In this document: positions 1 through 4,668 of the stretch, piece by piece | How the letters are laid out: every line of letters starts with the position of its first letter | Position numbering within the stretch: the first letter of the stretch is position 1 | Assembly: GCA_024693415.1 (NCBI GenBank) | Contig: JAILKX010000027.1 | Location: forward strand, 1-5,836 | From: Bacilli bacterium | GTDB taxonomy: Bacteria; Bacillota_I; Bacilli_A; RFN20; CAG-826 | Direction: 5' to 3' | DNA: 5,836 bases | Translations under genes and position numbers: made by a program | Notes under the pieces: generated by a model | The model's database searches: none | What the model was told of the DNA's origin: nothing | Seen by the model: only the letters and a program-made list of their open reading frames with translations

Positions 1-21
1 GCAAAGCCATGTTTACGTGAT

Positions 22-27
22 TAGAAT
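22..27 (+). promoter_or_regulatory. Candidate -10 box (TAGAAT) for a leaderless kinase mRNA
   Basis: TAGAAT matches the TATAAT consensus at five of six bases and is followed by six bases and then the ATG at 34. Transcription normally starts about seven bases after the -10 box, so it would start at or next to the A of the start codon. No Shine-Dalgarno sequence lies between. The -35 position falls at the very edge of the window and cannot be judged. The same spacing recurs at the phosphatase-Nudix gene. Confidence 0.45.
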
Positions 28-33
28 AGCCTC

Positions 34-522
34 ATGCAGAAACTAATTCTGGTATGCGGACCCGCGGCCATCGGAAAGTCAACCTTCTGTAGCGATTACG
101 CCAATCGCCACCCCAAGGAGAACGTCCACGTAATCGCCGCCGACGAACTCAGAAGGAATCTCTTCGGCTCCTACCGCCAATTCCCACCGGAACGGAACAT
201 GACGATCATCTACGAAGAGATGGTCCGCCAATCCAAGAGGCTGCTCAAATCCGTCGATAACCTGACCGTCATGCTCGACACCACGATGCTCTACGACGAC
301 AGGCGGATGTACTTCGCCGACGAGATCAAGGGCTTCGACCGCTACGAACTCGTGCTGCTGAAGCTTCATGACTACTCCCTGTGCCTCGAAAGGAACAAAC
401 AGAGGTCGAAAGATAAATGGGTTCCCGAGGAGGTCATCATCGATATGTCGAAGCATTACGATGATCCTAGCCCCGAGTGCCAGGAGAAATTCGACTCCTA
501 CGAAGATGTATACGTCGACTGA
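34..522 (+). CDS. Small P-loop kinase, similar to the 5'-kinase domain of T4 polynucleotide kinase (AAA_33 type)
   Basis: This 162-residue protein is predicted to move the gamma-phosphate of ATP onto a hydroxyl, possibly the 5' end of a nucleic acid or a nucleoside-like small molecule. It is probably cytoplasmic. The Walker A motif GPAAIGKST is at residues 9-17. AADELR (Asp37) sits where T4 kinase has its catalytic DD motif, LDTTML (Asp82) matches the SDTNL region, and ERNKQR (Arg120, Arg124) followed by VPEEVI (130-135) matches the lid RNSKR...VP of T4 kinase. No phosphatase or ligase domain is attached. The ATG at 34 is the first possible start because the frame is closed just upstream by TAG. 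There is no Shine-Dalgarno sequence, and the message may be leaderless. The gene ends in its own terminator and is convergent with the next gene. The fold class is well supported; the substrate is not. Zeta-toxin-like or other AAA_33 kinases are alternatives. Confidence 0.82.
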   Translation: MQKLILVCGPAAIGKSTFCSDYANRHPKENVHVIAADELRRNLFGSYRQFPPERNMTIIYEEMVRQSKRLLKSVDNLTVMLDTTMLYDDRRMYFADEIKGFDRYELVLLKLHDYSLCLERNKQRSKDKWVPEEVIIDMSKHYDDPSPECQEKFDSYEDVYVD

Positions 523-538
523 GATGTCGGCGTTTTTT
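512..538 (+). terminator. Intrinsic terminator overlapping the kinase stop codon
   Basis: Stem ACGTCGAC (512-519) pairs with GTCGGCGT (526-533) with one G-U wobble. The six-base loop TGAGAT contains the TGA stop, and a run of six T begins at 533. The last codons of the kinase therefore form half of the terminator, which supports TGA being the true end of this gene. Confidence 0.75.
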
Positions 539-544
539 CATGGC

Positions 545-583
545 AAAGAAAAAACCAATCCGTTGAGGACGTGTATTGGTTTT
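545..583 (-). terminator. Intrinsic terminator of the DUF2188 gene
   Basis: AAAACCAAT (551-559) and ATTGGTTTT (575-583) form a perfect nine-pair stem with a 15-base loop. Read on the minus strand the stem runs into TTTTTTCTTT, a good U-tract, placing it about 45 bases after the DUF2188 stop. On the plus strand the stem ends in TTTTC, so it could also back up the kinase terminator. A second AAACCAAT on the minus strand (608-615) could compete for the same ATTGGTTT partner. Confidence 0.65.
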
Positions 584-627
584 CGACCCAAAAACAACCC
601 TCTTAAGATTGGTTTCAAATGGAAAGC

Positions 628-840
628 TTAGGCTTTGACGATCTTGCCTTTTTTGGCGCCCTTGGAAGCGTGGAACTGGACGATGCCGCCCTGGTTCTCG
701 GCGAGCTGGTTCGCGAAAGCGAGCGCTTCTTCCTTGGTGTTGCAAAGCTTGATGACCTTTTCGCCGCCAGCGAACTTGATGGTCCACTTGTTGTCTTCGG
801 CGCGCTTCGCAACGTGATAAACCTTTTTCTTGTCTGCCAT
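628..840 (-). CDS. DUF2188-family small protein
   Basis: This 70-residue protein has the pattern of the DUF2188 family: YHVAKR near the N-terminus, a W-x-(I/V)-K strand with a following GGEK turn (residues 19-28), then TKEEALAFANQLAENQGG forming a helix (about 35-52), and a final strand with a basic GKIVKA end. The family is small and of unknown function; the fold is expected to be a compact beta-beta-alpha-beta unit. There is no signal peptide or membrane segment, and the protein is lysine-rich. The ATG at 840 has a strong ribosome binding site, AAGGAGAG, with eight bases between GGAG and ATG. It is convergent with the kinase and divergent from the membrane-protein gene, so it is probably a single-gene transcript. 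Family assignment is from recall of the motif and is fairly confident; no specific role can be given. Confidence 0.82.
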   Translation of the reverse strand: MADKKKVYHVAKRAEDNKWTIKFAGGEKVIKLCNTKEEALAFANQLAENQGGIVQFHASKGAKKGKIVKA

Positions 841-875
841 GATTCTCTCTCCTTGATATTGGCTCTTTTTGATAT

Positions 876-897
876 TTTATCTTTTCGGCGAGATAAA
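876..897. repeat. Inverted repeat TTTATCT-N8-AGATAAA in the DUF2188 leader
   Basis: Two perfect seven-base arms (876-882 and 891-897) flank the spacer TTTCGGCG. It lies 36-57 bases upstream of the DUF2188 start, close to its likely transcription start, where an operator or a small leader hairpin would be placed. No known regulator motif is recognised. Confidence 0.4.
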
Positions 898-929
898 TCT
901 AGAAAATTCATGGAAAAACGGAACACAAC

Positions 930-945
930 GCCATATTTATATGGC
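930..945. repeat. 16-base inverted repeat GCCATAT-TT-ATATGGC
   Basis: Perfect seven-base arms (930-936 and 939-945) separated by TT, roughly midway between the two divergent genes. The two-base spacing is too tight for a good RNA hairpin, so binding of a dimeric regulator is the more natural reading. This is unproven, and no other copy is seen in the window. Confidence 0.4.
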
Positions 946-1017
946 AAAAAGCAATAATTGTGGGTCTTCGCCTCGTCAATCGAAGCCCTTTTCATCGATT
1001 CGAAACAACAAACAGTC

Positions 1018-1045
1018 TTGCCGTATTGGCGACAATTGCTATCAT
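1018..1045 (+). promoter_or_regulatory. Promoter of the six-helix membrane protein gene
   Basis: TTGCCG (-35, 1018-1023), a 16-base spacer, then TATCAT (-10, 1040-1045) preceded by TGC, which makes an extended -10 (TGnTATCAT). The expected start of transcription near 1052 leaves a leader of about 19 bases that contains the ribosome binding site. Confidence 0.6.
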
Positions 1046-1054
1046 AGGACAAAC

Positions 1055-1062
1055 AAGGGAGG
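1055..1062 (+). promoter_or_regulatory. Ribosome binding site AAGGGAGG deciding the start at 1071
   Basis: AAGGGAGG ends eight bases before ATG 1071. The frame is open back to a GTG at 960, but that codon lies upstream of the promoter and has no ribosome binding site, so 1071 is the start. Confidence 0.8.
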
Positions 1063-1070
1063 TTCATCAT

Positions 1071-1760
1071 ATGAACAAGTACAAAGCGATCCTTAAGCCT
1101 TTTTTGCCGATTACCCTGGGCGCGTTCCTGCTGCTTTATTACCTTAACTTCATGCAGACGACTGGCGGAACGCTCGCTTTAGCCATCATCGCCGTCGTAT
1201 TCGCTGCGTTCTACATCGCCTACGGAATCCTCAACATCGTCGCCGCCGATAAGCTCGGGAGCGGAAAAAAGATCCTCGACTTCATCTCCGTGGTTGCCTT
1301 TCCGCTCGTGGAATTCACGCTTTACCTGGTTGCCGTCATTCAGGCCAACGGCGCCTTGTCCCCCACCGGATGGACCATCGCGATCATCGCCATGGTCGTC
1401 TCCTTAGGATTCGCGACCTTGTATGCCATCTCGAGTTTCGCGAGGAGCGATATCCTCATCAAAGGCACGAAACTTTTCGGCATCCTGTTCCTTTTGATTT
1501 TGATTCTCTCCACCTTCTTCCTATTGAGCGGCACCCCCGCCGATTTGGGCGACATCAGCCTTGCGCTCACCGCGATTTACGTCATCTACGCCATCATGGC
1601 CGTCCCGAACATGATGCAGTTAGATAGCGCCGAGGCCCCTGAAGAGGCGCCCGAAACCAAGGCGGAACGCGAAGCCAAGGAAGAGGAGCAAGAGCCATCG
1701 GAAGAGCCGGCCGAAGAAGAGGCTCCCGAAGAAGAAAATCGGCATGCCGAAGGCGAATAA
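1071..1760 (+). CDS. Six-helix membrane protein with acidic C-terminal tail, function unknown
   Basis: I do not recognise this 229-residue protein. Hydrophobic stretches at about 11-28, 34-57, 70-90, 101-121, 134-153 and 162-180 suggest six membrane helices with short loops. The last 45 residues (from about 185) are hydrophilic and dominated by Glu, Ala and Pro in loose repeats such as EEAPE, EEPAEE and EEAPEEE, with a few Lys and Arg in the middle. An even helix number and a basic N-terminus (MNKYK) put both ends in the cytoplasm. No catalytic motif, transporter signature or substrate-binding residue stands out. The start is set by AAGGGAGG eight bases upstream. It has its own extended -10 promoter and a strong terminator, so it is probably monocistronic. 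The tail could bind cations or a basic partner, but this is speculation. Confidence 0.82.
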   Translation: MNKYKAILKPFLPITLGAFLLLYYLNFMQTTGGTLALAIIAVVFAAFYIAYGILNIVAADKLGSGKKILDFISVVAFPLVEFTLYLVAVIQANGALSPTGWTIAIIAMVVSLGFATLYAISSFARSDILIKGTKLFGILFLLILILSTFFLLSGTPADLGDISLALTAIYVIYAIMAVPNMMQLDSAEAPEEAPETKAEREAKEEEQEPSEEPAEEEAPEEENRHAEGE

Positions 1761-1797
1761 TCTCGCAAAACGCGATTAAAATAGCTTAGAAATGCAT

Positions 1798-1830
1798 AAA
1801 AATCCGAGCCAGCGATGGTTCGGATTTTTT
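1798..1830. terminator. Strong bidirectional terminator between convergent genes
   Basis: AAAAATCCGAGCC (1798-1810) pairs with GGTTCGGATTTTT (1817-1829) through 13 pairs including one G-U, with the loop AGCGAT. T-runs follow on both strands, so it can end the membrane-protein transcript (+) and the phosphatase-Nudix transcript (-). Confidence 0.88.
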
Positions 1831-1853
1831 GGTGATAAATGGGGGATAAGGAT

Positions 1854-1888
1854 GCCCACCCCGACAGCCTGTGAGGCTCGGGCGGGGC
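1854..1888 (-). other. GC-rich hairpin in the 3' untranslated region of the phosphatase-Nudix gene
   Basis: GCCCACCCCGA (1854-1864) pairs with TCGGGCGGGGC (1878-1888) except for a two-by-two internal mismatch. A further GCC/GGC stem inside (1867-1869 with 1875-1877) closes the loop TGTGA, leaving a CA bulge. There is no T-tract, so it is not a terminator. It lies between the stop codon at 1898 and the terminator and could protect the 3' end of the mRNA. Confidence 0.45.
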
Positions 1889-1897
1889 CCATGGAGA

Positions 1898-2989
1898 TCA
1901 ATAATCGAAGTGATGCTCGGCTTCGTAGAGGGAAGCCTGATGGACGACTTGGCGATCGCTGTCGTGGCTTAAGGCGATCATGGCGTCGGCCGGGGAGATC
2001 CAATAGGCGTCTTGGACTTCTTCGGGCTGGACGGTGACCTTGTCGGAACTAGCGACGGCGATGAACCAGACGACTTGCTTTATGACTCCGTCTTTAGGGG
2101 AATAGTCGGTGGTGATGCGGAAATCTTTGTGGAATTTGACGTCTAGGCCCGTCTCTTCTTTGATTTCGCGGGCCGCGGTGGCGAATTCGTCCTTATCTTC
2201 TTCTTCGACATGGCCTTTGGGGATGGAGAAGTGGCCCATGGCCATGTGCTCGACGAGGACCTTGCCCTTATAGAAGACGACGGCCCCGCAGGATTTCTCC
2301 CTTTTGCCTAGGATGCTCGAGAGGGATCTGACCTCGTCATCGCTTAGGCCGATCGCATCGAAGTAGGATTCTAAATCACCATACTTTTTGAGGAATAACG
2401 CATACACGTCCCTAAGGAATTGGATATTTGGGGTCAGCAAAAGCTCAGGGACTTCCTTGTGGTTCGCGCGGGTGTCGGCGGTCATGTCCTCAAGATAGGG
2501 GAAGGAGGCCATGTAGTCGGCGTTGATGTCCTTGAAGGAGACCCCATTGAGGAGCAATATGATCATCGTGAATGCGCCGGTCCTATCCTTGCCTGCGTTG
2601 CAGTGGATCACCATCGGCTTATCGGCGTGGAGGATCGCCTTGAAGATGTTCCTCGCGGAATAGGGATCCTCGAGCATCTCGATGTAGGAATAGACGTAAT
2701 CGTCGTATTCGTGGCAGATGCGGCCGTTGCCGTTCACGGGCAATTCGATGTGACGTATCCCCTCGATTTGCCTCGTGACGTCCTTGTAGGCTTCCTTGCT
2801 ATGGTCGTCGCGAAGGTCAAGGACGGTCTTGATGCCGAGGGTTTTCAGCTTCTCCGTGTCCCTGGGGCTTGCTTCGTTCAGCTTGGCCGAACGGTAAATG
2901 GTGCCGAAACGGGTCTCGCCGTAACGGCATTCGTATCCGCCTAAGTCGCGGAAGTTCTCGATCTTGTCGAATTGAATACTTCTTGGCAT
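1898..2989 (-). CDS. Fusion protein: tyrosine-phosphatase-like domain plus Nudix hydrolase domain
   Basis: This 363-residue, probably cytoplasmic protein has two hydrolase domains. Residues about 1-225 match the PtpB/LipA-type phosphatase family (Y_phosphatase3): NFRDLGGY (12-19), YRSAKL (32-37), TVLDLRDD (55-62) and the P-loop HCNAGKDRTG (129-138), with nucleophile Cys130 and Arg136 intact. Such enzymes remove phosphate from phosphotyrosine, other phosphoamino acids or phosphoinositides. Residues about 231-363 form a Nudix domain like Ap4A hydrolases: CGAVVF (234-239), IPKGHVE (256-262) and REIKEETGL (274-282), with Glu275, Glu278 and Glu279 present. The Nudix box has one extra residue between its Gly and Arg. 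An in-frame GTG at 3028 lies inside the upstream gene's terminator loop, so ATG 2989 is chosen. It lacks a Shine-Dalgarno but has TACAAT six bases before, suggesting a leaderless mRNA. Domain calls are firm; the physiological substrates are unknown. Confidence 0.92.
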   Translation of the reverse strand: MPRSIQFDKIENFRDLGGYECRYGETRFGTIYRSAKLNEASPRDTEKLKTLGIKTVLDLRDDHSKEAYKDVTRQIEGIRHIELPVNGNGRICHEYDDYVYSYIEMLEDPYSARNIFKAILHADKPMVIHCNAGKDRTGAFTMIILLLNGVSFKDINADYMASFPYLEDMTADTRANHKEVPELLLTPNIQFLRDVYALFLKKYGDLESYFDAIGLSDDEVRSLSSILGKREKSCGAVVFYKGKVLVEHMAMGHFSIPKGHVEEEDKDEFATAAREIKEETGLDVKFHKDFRITTDYSPKDGVIKQVVWFIAVASSDKVTVQPEEVQDAYWISPADAMIALSHDSDRQVVHQASLYEAEHHFDY

Positions 2990-2995
2990 GGGGCA

Positions 2996-3001
2996 ATTGT
3001 A
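2996..3001 (-). promoter_or_regulatory. Candidate -10 box (TACAAT) for a leaderless phosphatase-Nudix mRNA
   Basis: TACAAT matches the -10 consensus at five of six bases and lies six bases (TGCCCC) before the ATG at 2989. No purine-rich ribosome binding site is present. The -35 position at 17-base spacing reads TTCGCT, a weak match, and falls inside the stem of the mscL terminator. Confidence 0.5.
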
Positions 3002-3013
3002 CGCCAGAAGACG

Positions 3014-3042
3014 AAAAAAGCGAATCACCAGGGATTCGCTTT
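3014..3042 (-). terminator. Intrinsic terminator of mscL
   Basis: AAAGCGAATC (3017-3026) pairs perfectly with GATTCGCTTT (3033-3042) around a six-base loop. On the minus strand the hairpin runs into six T, about 30 bases after the mscL stop. It separates mscL from the downstream fusion gene and rules out the upstream GTG start of that gene. Confidence 0.82.
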
Positions 3043-3072
3043 AGTGGGTTTTGGGCTAGTGGGATGAGGGAG

Positions 3073-3762
3073 CTATTCCGCTTTTGGGGCGTTTTGTTTC
3101 TTAAGCTCGGCAAGGATCTGGTTGAGGATATCCTTTTCGGTCGGCTCGGGAACGCCCGGCTCGGGAGGTACCGGCCTCTCTTCGGGGTGCTTCTGGTAGT
3201 AGGCTTCGAGGCGAGCGGCTTCGAGTTCGGCCCTCTTCGCGGCGGCCGCGTTGACGACCTTGACGATGATGAAGAGGACGAGCGCGATGATCAAGAAGGA
3301 GATGATTGCGTTGATCAAGGTGCCCCAGTCGATGATGGCGGACATCTTCGAGGTGAAGGTGGTGCCGTGCTGTTCGTAGAGGCTCAGCAAGCTGTTTTTC
3401 CACTGGATGAAGTCAGCATCGTCGATGGTGATGGTTTTGCCTTGGGCAGCGGCGAATTCGATGACCATGTTATTCGCGTCCGCCATGGCAAAGGCCTGAC
3501 GATGGATAGCTTCGGTCGCGCCTGATGGAAGGAAGGCAGCGCCCTTTTGGGCTTCGGTGACGGCGGGAAGGACGGTGACGAGACCTTTCAAGCCTCCAGG
3601 AACCGGCCAGGTAGCGAGCGACGTTAGCATGCCGACAAACGCATTCACGATAGCGCTGAACGCACCGCCGATGACGACGCCGACGGCAAGCATGAACGCG
3701 TTGCCGCGGTTGATGAATTCTTTAAACTCAGCCCAGAGTTTACCCTTTTTCTTTTTTGCCAT
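3073..3762 (-). CDS. mscL: Large-conductance mechanosensitive channel MscL with an enlarged extracellular loop
   Basis: MscL opens a wide nonselective pore when membrane tension rises, releasing solutes after hypoosmotic shock; it acts as a homopentamer in the cytoplasmic membrane. The protein has 229 residues, while usual family members have about 130-150. The N-terminal amphipathic stretch EFKEFINRGN (12-21) and TM1 with LAVGVVIGGAFSAIV (25-39) are typical. TM2 is about 147-171 (WGTLINAIISF onward). The C-terminal bundle helix EKDILNQILAELKKQN (209-224) resembles the conserved end of E. coli MscL. The loop between helices is about 100 residues, against roughly 30 in E. coli, and a proline-rich linker (196-207) precedes the last helix. 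ATG 3762 has AGGAGG 12 bases upstream; the 13 in-frame codons further upstream overlap the promoter and have no ribosome binding site. A TATAAT box lies at 3793-3798. It is divergent from the CvpA gene. Confidence 0.93.
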   Translation of the reverse strand: MAKKKKGKLWAEFKEFINRGNAFMLAVGVVIGGAFSAIVNAFVGMLTSLATWPVPGGLKGLVTVLPAVTEAQKGAAFLPSGATEAIHRQAFAMADANNMVIEFAAAQGKTITIDDADFIQWKNSLLSLYEQHGTTFTSKMSAIIDWGTLINAIISFLIIALVLFIIVKVVNAAAAKRAELEAARLEAYYQKHPEERPVPPEPGVPEPTEKDILNQILAELKKQNAPKAE

Positions 3763-3774
3763 TGTGTGATATGA

Positions 3775-3780
3775 CCTCCT
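3775..3780 (-). promoter_or_regulatory. Ribosome binding site AGGAGG deciding the mscL start
   Basis: A full AGGAGG lies 12 bases before ATG 3762, slightly longer spacing than usual. It selects MAKKKKGK as the N-terminus rather than the upstream in-frame ATG at 3801. Confidence 0.75.
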
Positions 3781-3792
3781 AATGACGAAATT

Positions 3793-3798
3793 ATTATA
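3793..3798 (-). promoter_or_regulatory. mscL promoter -10 box
   Basis: A perfect TATAAT on the minus strand, 31-36 bases before the mscL ATG. The -35 region at 17-18 bases is a poor match (AACGCA or TAACGC), so the promoter may be weak or need an activator. The spacer between them is GC-rich and nearly palindromic around CGCG. Confidence 0.55.
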
Positions 3799-3823
3799 CA
3801 AAGGATGCGCTCGCGTGCGTTAC

Positions 3824-3848
3824 ACCAAATTTCAATTTAATTTTTGGT
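3824..3848. repeat. Inverted repeat ACCAAA-N13-TTTGGT between mscL and the CvpA gene
   Basis: Six-base arms (3824-3829 and 3843-3848) flank an AT-rich centre, and adding TTA/TAA across a two-base bulge lengthens the match. It lies upstream of both divergent promoters, where a shared regulator could bind. Chance is a real possibility in AT-rich DNA. Confidence 0.25.
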
Positions 3849-3877
3849 AATACAGATTGCTAAAAGTGTAAAAAATC

Positions 3878-3908
3878 TTTCAATATGGAGCGGGGCGCGT
3901 TATAGAAT
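3878..3908 (+). promoter_or_regulatory. Likely promoter of the CvpA-family gene
   Basis: TATAGAAT (3901-3908) supplies a -10 box, as TATAGA with 17 bases to TTTCAA (3878-3883). The -35 match is weak and the spacer is GC-rich. The expected start near 3913 leaves a leader of about 18 bases. Confidence 0.45.
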
Positions 3909-3916
3909 AGAGGGGC

Positions 3917-3923
3917 AAAGGGG
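3917..3923 (+). promoter_or_regulatory. Ribosome binding site AAAGGGG deciding the start at 3931
   Basis: AAAGGGG ends seven bases before ATG 3931. The frame stays open upstream to a TTG at 3844, but that would precede the promoter. Confidence 0.7.
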
Positions 3924-3930
3924 AATTATT

Positions 3931-4668
3931 ATGGATTGGATAAGCATTGCCTACATTGCAATTATCGGCATATTCGTATTGATCGGCTTGTTCCGCGGCG
4001 GCACCCGCGAATTTTGGAAACTCGTCTTCCAAGCCATCGCGATCGCCCTCGCTTTCGCGCTGTGCAAATCGGTGGGCCTCATGCTCAAATCGACCGGGGT
4101 CGGAGGACTCTTCCACGACCCGATTTACGACTACTTCCTTTCGAAGGTCGATTACGGCGGCGAAGAGGTGAGCGTCACCTTGCTCGACGAAGCGACCAGA
4201 ACCGACATCTACAACGCATTGGGGCTCCCGGCCTTCATCCATTCGGCATTCGACAAGCTCGTCGTTTTGAACATCCCTGAGACCGGAACCGTCGTCGCGG
4301 CGGAGCCCTTCGTCAACGGCACCATCTCCGCGATCTGCACCGGCCTTGGCTTCCTCGCCCTCTACCTCCTCGTCGCCCTCATCGGCGGGATCGTTCAGAT
4401 GTTCATCGCCGGCTACCTCAAGAAGAACGACAACAAGCCCGGCTTCATCGGCCGTTTGCTCGGCGCGGTGGTCGGCGTCATCCGCGCGGCAGGCCTTCTC
4501 TGGGTCGTTTCGCTTGTGTTCCGCATCCTCTTCACCTTCGAGATCCCGATGATGGATTCCATCAAGACCATGATCGGCTGGGGCGACGACAGCGTCTTCT
4601 CCTTCGCCAAGTTCTTCATGAACCTGCCGCTAGGGTATGAAGGAATTCTCCAATTCTTCGTTCATTAA
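3931..4668 (+). CDS. CvpA-family integral membrane protein
   Basis: This 245-residue protein resembles the CvpA family, named for the colicin V production protein of E. coli; family members are multi-helix inner-membrane proteins linked to envelope maintenance, with no settled biochemical activity. The N-terminal helix (about 4-22) runs into LIGLFRGGTREFWKLV (17-32), the family's characteristic G-x-x-R-G turn after the first helix. A second helix follows at about 30-50. Two more are at about 132-158 and 174-201, the latter preceded by the conserved GRLLGAVVGVIRA stretch (174-186). Between helices two and three lies an 80-residue hydrophilic segment predicted outside the membrane, longer than in a minimal CvpA (about 160 residues). 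The start is set by AAAGGGG. The gene is divergent from mscL and is followed 140 bases later by a terminator. The family call is confident; the exact role is open. Confidence 0.85.
   Translation: MDWISIAYIAIIGIFVLIGLFRGGTREFWKLVFQAIAIALAFALCKSVGLMLKSTGVGGLFHDPIYDYFLSKVDYGGEEVSVTLLDEATRTDIYNALGLPAFIHSAFDKLVVLNIPETGTVVAAEPFVNGTISAICTGLGFLALYLLVALIGGIVQMFIAGYLKKNDNKPGFIGRLLGAVVGVIRAAGLLWVVSLVFRILFTFEIPMMDSIKTMIGWGDDSVFSFAKFFMNLPLGYEGILQFFVH

Larger units (their letters stand above)
841..1070. other. Divergent intergenic region between the DUF2188 and membrane-protein genes
   Basis: This AT-rich spacer must hold promoters for both flanking genes. The plus-strand promoter is recognisable at 1018-1045. 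For the minus-strand gene the best -10 candidate is TAAAAT (complement of 875-880), with no clear -35. Two inverted repeats are present (876-897 and 930-945). A third hairpin, GGG-T-CTTCG with CGAAGCCC (962-988, ten-base loop) followed by TTTT, looks like a weak terminator but no plus-strand gene precedes it. Confidence 0.5.

Noticed and set aside
520..606. Read-through of the kinase TGA as tryptophan (genetic code 4)
   Set aside because: The TGA sits inside a terminator loop followed by a T-tract, and the extension crosses a second hairpin without protein-like character.
608..615. The repeated AAACCAAT (minus strand, also at 575-582) as an attenuator switch for the DUF2188 gene
   Set aside because: It lies downstream of the gene, so competing pairings could at most change 3' end formation; the match is only eight bases.
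962..992. A hairpin followed by TTTT on the plus strand as a terminator
   Set aside because: It has a bulge, a ten-base loop and only four T, and no plus-strand gene upstream would need it.
960..1070. A 37-residue N-terminal extension of the six-helix membrane protein from GTG 960
   Set aside because: It lies upstream of the extended -10 promoter and has no ribosome binding site, while AAGGGAGG precedes ATG 1071 at ideal spacing.
2420..2944. A 174-codon plus-strand open frame opposite the phosphatase-Nudix gene
   Set aside because: The opposite strand encodes recognised domains with intact active sites; this frame has no recognisable motif or start signal.
2990..3028. An N-terminal extension of the phosphatase-Nudix protein from GTG 3028
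   Set aside because: The GTG lies in the loop of the mscL terminator and the extra 13 residues contain translated T-tract (RFF); the family similarity begins after the ATG at 2989.
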